Of a stretch of 8,956 nucleotides of DNA, positions 1 through 6,219 are shown piece by piece; the stretch's first letter is position 1; the number at the start of each line of letters is the position of its first letter. Made by a program: the position numbers and the translations under genes. The DNA is taken from the NCBI GenBank assembly GCA_030668465.1, contig DAOUTX010000034.1, forward strand, positions 1 to 8,956, read 5' to 3'. The DNA is from Atribacterota bacterium (GTDB taxonomy: Bacteria > Atribacterota > Phoenicimicrobiia > Phoenicimicrobiales > Phoenicimicrobiaceae). Under the pieces are notes generated by a model. The model was not told the origin of the DNA, made no database searches, and saw nothing but the letters and a program-made list of their open reading frames with translations.

Positions 1-1392
1 CTTGCCAAACAAAAACCTAAATTATTCGATTCTATCCTGGTCTGGAAACTATCCCGTTTTGCCCGTAATAGGGAAGATTCAATTATATATAAAGCCCTTT
101 TAAGAAGAAGGGGTATTTCAGTTATATCTATTAATGAAAAACTAGACGATTCTCCTTCAGGTAAACTCTTAGAAGGAATGATTGAAGTAATGGATGAATT
201 TTACTCTGCAAATCTTGCTCAAGATACAATGAGGGGATTAAAAGAGAACGCTTCTAGAGGCTTTCGCAATGGCGGAGTTCCTCCTATGGGATATAAAACA
301 AAAAAAGTTATGATTGGAACTAATATAAAGAGTAAACTAGAATTAGATAAGAATTTTAGTCAAATTATTCAACGAATCTTTAAAATGTTTATTAGTGGTA
401 TGGGAGCAAAAGAAATTGTAAATAACTTTAACAAGGAAGGTATTAAAACTAATAAAGGTAAAATTTGGAGTAAAAATGTTATTTATTATATTCTTAAAAA
501 CGAAGTATACACAGGAACTTTGGTTTGGAATCGACAAAGTAAAAATCAATATAAAATAAATTCGAGCAATAATAAAGAAGTGATAAGAATTAAAAACACT
601 TATCCTGCTCTTATTGATCAAAAAACTTTTTATAGAGTACAATCTCTTCTAAAAGAAAGAAGCCCAAAAATAACTCCTCCTAGAACAACTAGTAGCAAAT
701 ATCTATTAAGTGGATTGCTTTTTTGTGGTAAGTGTGGTTCTAAAATGGTTGGATGTGCCGCTAAATCTTCACAACATTTTTATTATGCTTGTAGTAACTA
801 TTGCATGAAAGGGAAATATATTTGTAATGCTAAACTTCTTAATAAAAACAAATTAGAAACATTTATTACAAATAGAATTAAGGCAAATATTTTAACAAAG
901 AAAAATTTAGAAGAATTAGTAAAACTTACCAATAAAGAGCTAGTCCAGAATAAAACAGAATATAAGAATCAATTGGATGTATTAGATGGACAATTGACGG
1001 ATCTAATAAAAAGGCGTGATAAACTTTATAATGCCTTAGAAAATGGAAAATTAGATATTGAATATTTGGCACCAAGGATAAAGGAATTAAAATCTCAAAT
1101 AGACATTCTAAAAGAAAAAAGAATAGAAATAATTGAGAATATTAAAACAACTGAAATAAAAACCCTAAAATCAAGCGAAATAAAGGAATATGTATCTGAT
1201 TTAAAAAATTTATTGAGCAATGGTACTATAATCGAACAAAAATCTTTCATCAAATCTTTTATAAAGCGTATTGAAATTAAATTACCGAAAGTAATAATTG
1301 ACTATACTGTTCCTCTAGAAATAAAAAAGGTAGAACATCTTACAAAAGAAGTTCTACCTTTAGAATTGTTTGGTAGGCGGAACAGGACTTGA
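1..1392 (+). CDS. Large serine recombinase (site-specific integrase), 5' end outside window
   Basis: This is a DNA integrase of the large serine recombinase family, which inserts and excises phages or other mobile elements. The reading frame is open from base 1, so the N-terminus with the catalytic serine is missing and 463 residues are visible. Residues 13-23 (LVWKLSRFARN) match the resolvase-domain segment carrying the two active-site arginines, here R19 and R22. A recombinase DNA-binding domain follows at about 85-190 (GGVPPMGY and onward). A zinc ribbon follows, with likely ligands C242, C245, C264 and C275, then a Lys/Glu-rich coiled coil at about 290-385. The end (IKRIEIKLPKVIIDYTVPL) is the usual family terminus. 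After it come about 20 further residues encoded by a terminator hairpin and by the 3' end of tRNA-Val, where the stop codon falls. An internal ATG at 178 is not the true start. The gene is convergent with the tRNA operon and is the only plus-strand gene here. Family call is very secure; intactness cannot be judged. Confidence 0.95.
   Translation, partial: LAKQKPKLFDSILVWKLSRFARNREDSIIYKALLRRRGISVISINEKLDDSPSGKLLEGMIEVMDEFYSANLAQDTMRGLKENASRGFRNGGVPPMGYKTKKVMIGTNIKSKLELDKNFSQIIQRIFKMFISGMGAKEIVNNFNKEGIKTNKGKIWSKNVIYYILKNEVYTGTLVWNRQSKNQYKINSSNNKEVIRIKNTYPALIDQKTFYRVQSLLKERSPKITPPRTTSSKYLLSGLLFCGKCGSKMVGCAAKSSQHFYYACSNYCMKGKYICNAKLLNKNKLETFITNRIKANILTKKNLEELVKLTNKELVQNKTEYKNQLDVLDGQLTDLIKRRDKLYNALENGKLDIEYLAPRIKELKSQIDILKEKRIEIIENIKTTEIKTLKSSEIKEYVSDLKNLLSNGTIIEQKSFIKSFIKRIEIKLPKVIIDYTVPLEIKKVEHLTKEVLPLELFGRRNRT
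1321..1361 (-). terminator. Intrinsic terminator of the tRNA operon
   Basis: On the minus strand, 9 nt after the CCA end of tRNA-Val, there is a perfect 11-bp inverted repeat (arms 1351-1361 and 1326-1336, sequence AAAGGTAGAAC and its complement). The loop is 14 nt and can form a further 4-bp stem. The transcript then runs into TTTTTTAT (1328-1321). This is a textbook rho-independent terminator for Lys-Glu-Val. It lies wholly inside the recombinase coding sequence on the opposite strand. On the plus strand it has only a poor U-run, so it probably acts in one direction. Confidence 0.88.
1371..1392. other. Probable attachment-site region: recombinase 3' end overlapping tRNA-Val 3' end
   Basis: The last codons and stop of the serine recombinase overlap the final 22 nt of tRNA-Val (CCA, discriminator, acceptor strand and the start of the T arm). 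Integrases are commonly found beside the tRNA whose 3' end they use as attachment site, the element restoring that end. The 3' acceptor strand here makes a G1-U72 wobble at the terminal pair, consistent with a sequence supplied by the element. The exact crossover and the second att site are not visible, so the site is inferred. Confidence 0.5.
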
Positions 1393-1446
1393 ACCTGTGA
1401 CCCCCTACATGTGAAGCAGGTGCTCTGCCAACTGAGCTATCCGCCC
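1371..1446 (-). tRNA. tRNA-Val (anticodon CAC)
   Basis: This is a complete 76-nt cloverleaf: 7-bp acceptor (GGGCGGA with TCCGCCT), D stem GCTC/GAGC, anticodon stem CCTGC/GTAGG with loop TTCACAT (anticodon CAC, reading GTG), T arm ACAGG-TTCAAGT-CCTGT, and discriminator A with an encoded CCA. The first acceptor pair is a G-U wobble. It is the last gene of the three-tRNA operon and is followed directly by the terminator. Its 3' 22 nt overlap the end of the serine recombinase gene on the other strand. Confidence 0.96.
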
Positions 1447-1465
1447 ATTTTTTACAATAAATCAA

Positions 1466-1540
1466 TGGTGCCCCCAAGGGGATTTGAACCCCTGTCGCCG
1501 CCGTGAAAGGGCGGTGTCCTGTCCCCTAGACGATGGGGGC
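1466..1540 (-). tRNA. tRNA-Glu (anticodon TTC)
   Basis: This is a complete 75-nt tRNA. The acceptor is GCCCCCA paired with TGGGGGC. The anticodon stem CCGCC/GGCGG holds the loop CTTTCAC, giving anticodon TTC. The T arm is AGGGG-TTCAAAT-CCCCT, and the 3' CCA is encoded. It is the middle gene of the Lys-Glu-Val operon, 19 nt before tRNA-Val and 9 nt after tRNA-Lys. Confidence 0.96.
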
Positions 1541-1549
1541 ATTTTTCGA

Positions 1550-1622
1550 TGGGCCGTGCAGGTTTCGAACCTGCGACCCTCTGATTAAGAGTCAGATGCT
1601 CTACCAACTGAGCTAACGGCCC
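1550..1622 (-). tRNA. tRNA-Lys (anticodon CTT)
   Basis: This is a complete tRNA. The acceptor is GGGCCGT paired with ACGGCCC. The D arm is GCTC/GAGC. The anticodon stem TCTGA/TCAGA holds the loop CTCTTAA, giving anticodon CTT (reads AAG). The T arm is GCAGG-TTCGAAA-CCTGC, with discriminator A. Unlike its two downstream neighbours it does not encode CCA (the next bases are TCG), so CCA must be added after transcription. It is the first gene of the operon. Confidence 0.95.
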
Positions 1623-1658
1623 TAAAAATATTTAAAATTAAAGAATTTTTGCTTCTAA

Positions 1659-1687
1659 ATGTTACTATATTTTTTACTACCTGTCAA
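1659..1687 (-). promoter_or_regulatory. Promoter of the tRNA operon
   Basis: On the minus strand there is a perfect -35 box TTGACA (1687-1682), a 17-nt spacer and a -10 box TAACAT (1664-1659, 4 of 6 consensus). Transcription would start near 1652, about 30 nt before tRNA-Lys. No other promoter of this quality is visible between dnaB and the tRNAs. A short heptad repeat (1696-1716) lies just upstream. Confidence 0.7.
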
Positions 1688-1695
1688 TTACAAAT

Positions 1696-1716
1696 TCGTA
1701 TTGCGTATTGTATGAA
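1696..1716. repeat. Short heptad repeat tract
   Basis: Three 7-nt units are in register (TCGTATT, GCGTATT, GTATGAA). The tract is in the 198-bp spacer between dnaB and the tRNAs, just upstream of the tRNA promoter. The rest of that spacer is A/T-rich and shows no gene and no convincing dnaB terminator. Confidence 0.6.
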
Positions 1717-1820
1717 GAAAAAGAACTAGAGAATAAAGAAGATAAAAAACAAAAACAATAAATATTCTTTTCTCTTTCTTAGTACACCACTAAAGTTTAC
1801 ACTAACTTTTTATAAATTAA

Positions 1821-3152
1821 CTATTCTTCGGAAATTCGGGTTAAATTTTCAAATTTAGCATATTCCTTTACAAAGGTTAATTCCACCTTACCTGTTGGCC
1901 CGTTTCTCTGTTTGCTAATAATTACCTCAGCAATTCCCTTTTTTTCCGTCTTAGGTTTGTAGTATTCTTCTCGGTATATAAAAACTACTAAGTCAGCATC
2001 TTGTTCAATAGCACCACTCTCCCTTAAATCAGAAAGACGGGGTCTTCTTTCAATTCTCTGTTCCACTGCTCTGGATAATTGGGAAACTGCAATTACCGGG
2101 ACATTTAATTCTCTGGCTAAACCTTTAAGGGAACGAGAAATTTCTGAAATCTCCTGCTGTCTATTTTCTATTCTGCCAGAACTTGAAATAAGCTGTAAAT
2201 AATCTATAATTACTAAACCAAGATTGTGTTGAGCTTTTAGACGCCTGGCCTTAGCTTTTATTTCTAAACAAGTAATCCCAGCTGTATCATCAATAAAAAT
2301 GGGAGCAGAAGCTAACCGACCAGCTGCATTAGAAAGTGGAGCCCAATCTTTTTCCGCTAATCGTCCTTTTCTTAAATTATGAGCATCAATCCGAGCTTCT
2401 GAACAAAGCATCCTTTGCACTAATTGAGACTTTGACATCTCTAAACTAAAAATTGCTACCGGTGTATTTTTGGATATGCTTGCATATTGAGCAATACTCA
2501 TACAAAATGCTGTCTTACCCATAGCAGGTCTTCCAGCAATGACTATAAACTCAGAAGGTTGAAAACCAGTAGTAATTTCATCAAATTCGTCAAATCCACT
2601 GGAAACTCCGGTAATAAATTCTTCCCGGTGATATAGGTCTTCAATTTTTTCATAACTATCCGTAATTAGCTCCTTAATAGGAACAAAAGATTGCCTTATG
2701 TTTCTCTGTGATATTTCGAATACTAAATGTTCTGCTTTATCCAGTAAAACTTTGGCATCTTCTTTTTCTTCATACCCCATAGAAATAATTTTTGTAGCAC
2801 TATTAATTAAGTTACGTAAAATAGATTTTTCTTCGATAATTTTAATGTAGTACTCAATATTTGCTGCAGTAGGGACACTATTAATTAGATTAGTTAGGTA
2901 GGTAACTCCCCCGATCTCTTCTAATAAATTTACCCTATTTAATTCCTCAGTTAAGGTAACTAAATCAACACCCCTGCTCTTTTCAAACAATTCAAGAATA
3001 CACTTAAAGATAATCTGGTGAGATTTTTTGTAAAAATCTTCAGGTCTTAAAATATCCACACCATGCAAAATAGCATCTTCCTGAAGTAACATTGAACCTA
3101 AAGCAGCCTGTTCTGCACTAATATTTTGTGGAGGATTCCTGCCTAATTCCAT
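1821..3152 (-). CDS. dnaB: Replicative DNA helicase DnaB
   Basis: This is the ring-shaped hexameric helicase that unwinds DNA 5' to 3' at the replication fork and recruits primase. The protein is 443 residues, normal for the family, and carries no intein. The N-terminal DnaB domain covers about 8-110 (PPQNISAEQAALGSML at the start), then a linker helix, then the RecA-like ATPase from about 180. Motifs seen are Walker A GRPAMGKT (207-214), H1a FSLEMS (235-240), Walker B LVIIDYLQ with D317, motif H3 VIAVSQLSR (353-361), H4 with RESGAIEQDAD (377-387), and the arginine-finger region KQRNGPTG with R416. The ATG start fits the usual N-terminus and has a GGAG about 10 nt upstream. It follows rplI, as in many low-GC Gram-positive bacteria, but across a 385-bp repeat-filled gap, so it may have its own promoter. 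The three tRNA genes lie downstream. Confidence 0.98.
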   Translation of the reverse strand: MELGRNPPQNISAEQAALGSMLLQEDAILHGVDILRPEDFYKKSHQIIFKCILELFEKSRGVDLVTLTEELNRVNLLEEIGGVTYLTNLINSVPTAANIEYYIKIIEEKSILRNLINSATKIISMGYEEKEDAKVLLDKAEHLVFEISQRNIRQSFVPIKELITDSYEKIEDLYHREEFITGVSSGFDEFDEITTGFQPSEFIVIAGRPAMGKTAFCMSIAQYASISKNTPVAIFSLEMSKSQLVQRMLCSEARIDAHNLRKGRLAEKDWAPLSNAAGRLASAPIFIDDTAGITCLEIKAKARRLKAQHNLGLVIIDYLQLISSSGRIENRQQEISEISRSLKGLARELNVPVIAVSQLSRAVEQRIERRPRLSDLRESGAIEQDADLVVFIYREEYYKPKTEKKGIAEVIISKQRNGPTGKVELTFVKEYAKFENLTRISEE

Positions 3153-3175
3153 CTTTTAATAACTCCATATTAAAC

Positions 3176-3224
3176 TAGTCGTTAGTATATAATATAGCGT
3201 AGAGCGTACAGCGTTTAGCGTATA
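3176..3224. repeat. Heptad repeat tract upstream of dnaB
   Basis: Seven consecutive 7-nt units run without a phase break: TAGTCGT, TAGTATA, TAATATA, then four units of the form GCGTNNA. The tract begins 24 bp upstream of the dnaB start codon. Positions 3196-3224 are an inverted copy (28 of 29 bases) of 3491-3519 at the far end of the same spacer. Confidence 0.85.
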
Positions 3225-3243
3225 GTTTCAAATTTAAAAAATG

Positions 3244-3272
3244 CTTATACCAATTTAGCTAAAAACTTAAAA
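3244..3272 (-). promoter_or_regulatory. Candidate dnaB promoter (weak)
   Basis: On the minus strand an extended -10 element TGGTATAAG lies at 3252-3244, with a poor -35 (TTTTAA, 3272-3267) at 17 nt. It is about 90 nt upstream of dnaB, between heptad tracts. In AT-rich DNA such a match can arise by chance. Confidence 0.3.
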
Positions 3273-3280
3273 CACTTTTT

Positions 3281-3429
3281 CCGTATATTGTATTACGTAT
3301 TGCGTTCGGATTTAAATGACAAAAAGAGAAAAACCTGTAATTTGGAACGTATAACTATTTACTTTTAACATATTACTCATCACTATTTCTATATCCACTG
3401 GCCCCTGGATTCTGGCCACTGACTACGGT
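3281..3429. repeat. Repeat mosaic in dnaB-rplI spacer: heptads plus copy 1 of a 95/96-bp dispersed repeat
   Basis: Four heptads (3281-3308, units ending GTATA, GTATT, GTATT, GTTCG) run into copy 1 of a dispersed repeat (3296-3390). Its inverted partner is at 8306-8401. The two copies share an unbroken 23-base core, 3310-3332, beginning TTTAAATGAC, and then AATTTGGAAC, AACTATTTACTT and ATTACTCATCACT. Heptads continue from 3353 through 3429, first of the form NACTNNT and then of the form NNNCTGG. The 385-bp spacer 3153-3537 holds no gene that I can see. Confidence 0.85.
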
Positions 3430-3449
3430 TTTTTATCTTTTATTTTCTT

Positions 3450-3535
3450 AACTGGCTAACCAGGTAACCAATTAACCAGCTAACTAAATATATACGCTAA
3501 ACGCTATACGCTCTACGCTAATATACGATATACGG
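3450..3535. repeat. Octad array switching to heptad array, abutting rplI
   Basis: Five 8-nt units (3450-3489, form AACYRGNT, for example AACCAGGT and AACCAGCT) are followed by six 7-nt units (3494-3535: ACGCTAA, ACGCTAT, ACGCTCT, ACGCTAA, TATACGA, TATACGG). The array stops 2 bp before the rplI stop codon. 3491-3519 is the inverted partner of 3196-3224. Confidence 0.88.
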
Positions 3536-3537
3536 AT

Positions 3538-4023
3538 CTATTCTTTTTTTATATCCTCTATCTTCTGCTCAGATGCGGAATCAGAAATTAAATTAACTTT
3601 AATTTGAGGAGTTATCTCTTTATATAAGTTAACCGGCACAATATGAACACCCAATTTTTTTAAGGATTCTTTTAAATTAAGTTTCTTTTTATCTAATTCA
3701 ATTCCGTGTTCCTTTAATAGAGTCTCAACAATATCTTTACTGGTTACAGAACCGAAAAGCTTTCCTTCTTCCCCAGCTTTAACTTTAATTTCCAGGGAGA
3801 TATTATTAATTTTTTCTGCTAATTCTTTAACTTCCTTCAACTCTCCCTCTCTTTGTTCTACTTCTCGTTTCTTTAAATATTCTATTTGTTTAAAATTACC
3901 TATGGTAAAAGAAATTGCTTTACCTTGGGGAATCAAAAAATTACGGGCAAAACCGTCGCTTACTTCAACTACATCTCCTACTTGTCCAATTTTTTCAATA
4001 TTTCGTTTCAATATTATTTTCAT
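3538..4023 (-). CDS. rplI: 50S ribosomal protein bL9
   Basis: bL9 is an elongated protein of the large ribosomal subunit that binds 23S rRNA near the L1 stalk and helps keep the reading frame. It is 161 residues, slightly longer than the usual 147-150 because of a charged tail (SASEQKIEDIKKE) after the conserved C domain. The N-terminal rRNA-binding domain carries the signature VGDVVEVSDGFARNFLIPQG (15-34). A long Glu/Lys-rich helix (about 41-75) joins it to the C-terminal domain, which contains GKLFGSVT and ends near HIVPVNLYKEI. The ATG start has a GGGAGG ribosome binding site about 8 nt upstream. In Bacillus rplI directly precedes dnaC (the dnaB homologue) and follows gdpP; here gdpP is missing and both flanking gaps are repeat-filled. 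Confidence 0.97.
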   Translation of the reverse strand: MKIILKRNIEKIGQVGDVVEVSDGFARNFLIPQGKAISFTIGNFKQIEYLKKREVEQREGELKEVKELAEKINNISLEIKVKAGEEGKLFGSVTSKDIVETLLKEHGIELDKKKLNLKESLKKLGVHIVPVNLYKEITPQIKVNLISDSASEQKIEDIKKE

Positions 4024-4090
4024 ATTCTAAGCCTCCCTGCTCTATTCTCTATTTATTATAAATTCTTCCATCAATTTTAGCAACATTTAT

Positions 4091-4125
4091 TAGTCGCGAG
4101 TATATCGTATCGTGTATTGCGCTAA
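4091..4125. repeat. Heptad repeat tract upstream of rplI
   Basis: Five 7-nt units are in register: TAGTCGC, GAGTATA, TCGTATC, GTGTATT, GCGCTAA. They open the 332-bp spacer between rplI and the DUF2232 gene (4024-4355). In that spacer I see only repeats and no gene. Confidence 0.7.
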
Positions 4126-4142
4126 AGAAATAAAATTCAGAC

Positions 4143-4220
4143 GTAGGGGCACAATGAATTGTGCCCTTTCTAATGCTGCTTGCTTTTCGTCTCCTGTGGG
4201 CGTATGCAATACGCCCCTAT
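4143..4220. repeat. Pair of inverted REP-like palindromes
   Basis: Two palindromes share the frame TAGGGGC...GCCC. The first, 4143-4166, has 8-bp arms GGGCACAA and TTGTGCCC with loop TGAA. The second, 4198-4220, is in opposite orientation, with arms GGGCGTAT and ATACGCCC and loop GCA. The inner sequences differ but pairing is kept in each, so the hairpin is conserved rather than the sequence. No T-run follows either one, so they are not terminators. They are much more GC-rich than the surrounding DNA. Similar GTAGGGGC palindromes are, from memory, dispersed in several bacterial groups. Confidence 0.8.
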
Positions 4221-4230
4221 TACCTTTTCT

Positions 4231-4356
4231 TTGACAATTGTCTTTTGTCTGCTAATAATTTTTTTCTATCTTCTTCTATCCTCTCGCGATACGAATAAGG
4301 CTTCTGAATTCTATTTTCTTCACGATATACGGTATACGACATACTATATACTAAAT
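4231..4356. repeat. Heptad tracts between the palindromes and the DUF2232 gene
   Basis: Units TTGACAA, TTGTCTT, TTGTCTG, CTAATAA lie at 4231-4258. Five units of the form ACNNNAT lie at 4322-4356 (ACGATAT, ACGGTAT, ACGACAT, ACTATAT, ACTAAAT). The last unit ends on the first base of the DUF2232 stop codon. The stretch 4259-4321 is pyrimidine-rich with no clear structure. Confidence 0.75.
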
Positions 4357-5318
4357 TATTCTTTTCTGGTGGCAAGTAATCTTCTAAAATCTATCCATAT
4401 ATCCAACATAGCTGCCCAGACAACAATTTGGGATAAAAATGGTTGAAAGCACACCAGAATATATATAACCCACTTTAAAAAATTTTTAATTTTAAACCGT
4501 TCTAATATAAAACCGGTTAAAGAAAGACCATAAATTAAAAAGACCACTGCAAAAAAAATTTGTATATTTATTCCAATTTTATTTAAAAGAGGTATTTTGT
4601 AAGTCGTTCCCAGAATTATCAATACCATCCCTAAAAGATAACTCCCAAAAAAAGACTTGGAAGCTCTCCAGTTAAAGAAGGAAGTAAAATTCGTTAACTT
4701 ATATCCAAATCTCCTTAAGATTAAGCGAGCTACCCAGTAATTCAAAATAGTATCAAAAATTGAGGCAAGAATAATCATTCCCGGGAATGCTATTCTAACA
4801 ATACTAATGGTTTGAGTTAGGGAATCTTTCAGGGAAGCTAATTGTTCCGGAGATAGTCCCATATTACTATAAAAATTCAAAGATTGAGTTATAATTTTAT
4901 CTATTTCTTCTATGTCAAATAATACGGTGTTAAGATCTAAAATCCAAAAACCGATTAAAAGGATTAAACCTTTAGAAACAAGAGAAGCTATGCTTCCAAT
5001 GATAATAATATCAGTTAAAGATAATCCTTTTTTTATGCCAAAACCTAAAGTTAGCCCCAATATTCCAAAACCTAATAGGACCATAAACCCTTGCAGTGGA
5101 CCAGCTAAAGTAGTTACCAAAATCCCTGATATAAAAGTTGAGATAATAGCAAACTTTATACTATGGCGTAAACATAAAATTATAATCGGGAGAGGGCATA
5201 AAAAACTTACCAGTGTACCTAGTAAGGGAATGTAAATACTAATAATAAATAAAACGGCAGTAATTGCGGCTAAAAATGCACCCTCAACTATTGATTTAGT
5301 TGGAATTTGTTCAGTCAA
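4356..5318 (-). CDS. DUF2232 (YybS-like) multi-pass membrane protein
   Basis: This is a polytopic inner-membrane protein of the DUF2232/YybS family, whose biochemical role is unknown; a link to membrane transport has been proposed from fold similarity. It is 320 residues, normal for the family. The N-terminus (SIVEGAFLAAITAVLFIISI) and the C-terminal signature LDIWIDFRRL (305-314) are typical. Hydrophobic segments lie at about 12-32, 36-51, 54-70, 76-95, 104-126, 172-200, 222-240, 250-272 and 281-305, with a soluble stretch at about 133-168. The start codon is TTG (5318-5316), chosen because translation there gives the conserved N-terminus and an AAGAGG lies about 8 nt upstream. In Bacillus the homologue yybS precedes gdpP, rplI and dnaC. 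Here gdpP is absent and a 332-bp repeat-filled gap takes its place. Confidence 0.88.
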   Translation of the reverse strand: MTEQIPTKSIVEGAFLAAITAVLFIISIYIPLLGTLVSFLCPLPIIILCLRHSIKFAIISTFISGILVTTLAGPLQGFMVLLGFGILGLTLGFGIKKGLSLTDIIIIGSIASLVSKGLILLIGFWILDLNTVLFDIEEIDKIITQSLNFYSNMGLSPEQLASLKDSLTQTISIVRIAFPGMIILASIFDTILNYWVARLILRRFGYKLTNFTSFFNWRASKSFFGSYLLGMVLIILGTTYKIPLLNKIGINIQIFFAVVFLIYGLSLTGFILERFKIKNFLKWVIYILVCFQPFLSQIVVWAAMLDIWIDFRRLLATRKE

Positions 5319-5348
5319 TAAATAAGCCTCTTAAATTAAAAATTATTT

Positions 5349-5390
5349 TCGTAAATCGTATATCGTATTTAGTATGTCGTATTTCGTAAA
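5349..5390. repeat. Heptad repeat tract upstream of DUF2232 gene
   Basis: Six 7-nt units are in perfect register. All are variants of TCGTANN (TCGTAAA, TCGTATA, TCGTATT, TAGTATG, TCGTATT, TCGTAAA). The tract is in the 209-bp spacer between rpsR and the DUF2232 gene. Confidence 0.85.
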
Positions 5391-5420
5391 TAATTAATAC
5401 TCTGCTCGTTATATGATAAA

Positions 5421-5525
5421 ATACGAGATACGAGATACTCATTTGTTACTTCGCTTTCACTTACTGCCTACACCTAAACGCTATACGCTCCACGCTATTC
5501 TTCACTATATACTATATACTAATTT
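5421..5525. repeat. Long heptad mosaic ending at the rpsR stop codon
   Basis: Fifteen 7-nt frames are in register over 105 bp. Recognisable pairs and triplets are ATACGAG twice, then NACGCTN three times (5477-5497), then CTATATA twice (5505-5518). The phase carries on from one sequence family to the next. The tract ends 2 bp before the rpsR stop codon. Confidence 0.85.
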
Positions 5526-5527
5526 AT

Positions 5528-5758
5528 TTATTTCGCCACATAGGGAAGAAGCCCTATTTCTCTTGCTCTTTTTATAGATATAGCCAGTGTACGTTGATGT
5601 CTTGCGCAGTTTCCGGTTGCTCTACGAGGCAGCATTTTACCTTGTTCAGTAATAAATTTTCTTAATAAATCTACATCTTTATAATCGGCTACTATTTTTT
5701 CTTTGCAAAAAAGACAAACTTTCCTTTGTGGTCTTCTAAAAAAACCGTATCGTGCCAT
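5528..5758 (-). CDS. rpsR: 30S ribosomal protein bS18
   Basis: bS18 is a small-subunit platform protein that forms a heterodimer with bS6 on 16S rRNA helix 22. It is 76 residues, standard length. It has the conserved core KDVDLLRKFITEQGKMLPRR and NCARHQRTLAISIKRAREIGLLPYV. It keeps four possible zinc ligands, C15 and C18 (CLFC) with C51 and H54 (CARH), so it is the zinc-binding form. The ATG has an AGGAGG 14 nt upstream, a rather long spacing. It lies 77 bp downstream of rpsF with no ssb between them, unlike the rpsF-ssb-rpsR order of most Gram-positive bacteria, and is presumably co-transcribed with rpsF. Confidence 0.98.
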   Translation of the reverse strand: MARYGFFRRPQRKVCLFCKEKIVADYKDVDLLRKFITEQGKMLPRRATGNCARHQRTLAISIKRAREIGLLPYVAK

Positions 5759-5835
5759 TAATTTATATTTTTCCTCCTTCTTTATAATCTACCTTTTCTT
5801 TTTGGTATTTCTTTAAATACATTGAATAACTAACT

Positions 5836-6138
5836 TTATTTTGAATTTTTTTCTACATGTTGTAAAGTTAATAAATATCTGATAACTTTCTCTTCTAATT
5901 TTACAACTCTTTCAAATTCAGGAATAATTTTTTCATCCGCATTAAAATTTAAGACCACATAAATCGCCTCTGTGAAATCCTTAATTTCATAAGCTAACTT
6001 TCTTTTACCCCATTTATCTGTCTTGGTTATTTCTCCCTTTGCATCTGTAATAAGCTTTTTTAATTTATTCAATAAGGAATCTAATTCTTCGTCTTCTAAC
6101 TGGGGATTTATAGCAAGTATTACTTCATAACTTCTCAT
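5836..6138 (-). CDS. rpsF: 30S ribosomal protein bS6
   Basis: bS6 is a small-subunit protein that binds 16S rRNA as a complex with bS18. It is 100 residues, within the normal range. The N-terminus (MRSYEVILAINPQLEDEELD), the central DKWGKRKLAYEIKDFTEAIYVV and the C-terminal VIRYLLTL are diagnostic. The ATG has a near-perfect AAAGGAGGTG ribosome binding site with 9-nt spacing. A strong promoter (6220-6247) and a leader hairpin (6167-6190) precede it. rpsF thus starts its own transcription unit, probably including rpsR. Confidence 0.98.
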   Translation of the reverse strand: MRSYEVILAINPQLEDEELDSLLNKLKKLITDAKGEITKTDKWGKRKLAYEIKDFTEAIYVVLNFNADEKIIPEFERVVKLEEKVIRYLLTLQHVEKNSK

Positions 6139-6190
6139 CTGTTGCCACCTCCTTTCGGTTTAATCAGCCCCTGAAAGATTTTTCAGGAGC
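6139..6190 (-). promoter_or_regulatory. rpsF leader hairpin, possible S6:S18 autoregulatory RNA
   Basis: The predicted rpsF leader is about 75 nt. It contains a 10-bp stem (arms 6181-6190 and 6167-6176, GCUCCUGAAA with UUUCAGGGGC, one G-U pair) and a 4-nt loop. A CCG (6158-6156) follows just before the ribosome binding site. No T-run follows on either strand, so it is not a terminator. Known rpsF leaders in many phyla bind the S6:S18 complex through a structured motif containing a CCG that mimics 16S helix 22. The position and the CCG fit, but I cannot verify the full consensus. Confidence 0.45.
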
Positions 6191-6219
6191 AAGGAAATTA
6201 GAAATATAAAACGATTTAT

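Noticed and set aside
343..642. Minus-strand open frame of 99 codons
   Set aside because: It lies wholly inside the serine recombinase gene on the other strand and has a low-complexity Ile/Phe-rich product with no family resemblance.
1717..1820. Terminator for dnaB
   Set aside because: I looked for a stem followed by T on the minus strand just after the dnaB stop and found only weak, mismatched pairings.
3886..4080. Plus-strand open frame opposite rplI
   Set aside because: Antisense to conserved bL9 codons, with no ribosome binding site and a biased Phe/Tyr-rich translation.
4180..4446. Plus-strand open frame of 88 codons over the rplI-DUF2232 spacer
   Set aside because: It is made of repeat palindrome, heptads and the antisense end of the DUF2232 gene. 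The hydrophobic translation is a by-product of T-rich DNA.
4912..5235. Plus-strand open frame of 107 codons
   Set aside because: Antisense to the conserved N-terminal half of the DUF2232 protein; no recognisable domain.
5421..5525. CRISPR array
   Set aside because: Units are 7 nt, contiguous and degenerate, with no 25-40-nt conserved repeat, no spacers of constant length and no cas genes.
5759..5835. Remnant of ssb between rpsF and rpsR
   Set aside because: The 77 bp hold only the rpsR ribosome binding site and AT-rich leader; no piece of an OB-fold protein can be read in any frame.
6167..6190. Terminator between DUF951 gene and rpsF
   Set aside because: The hairpin is strong but no T-run follows on either strand, and it lies downstream of the rpsF promoter; a leader structure fits better.
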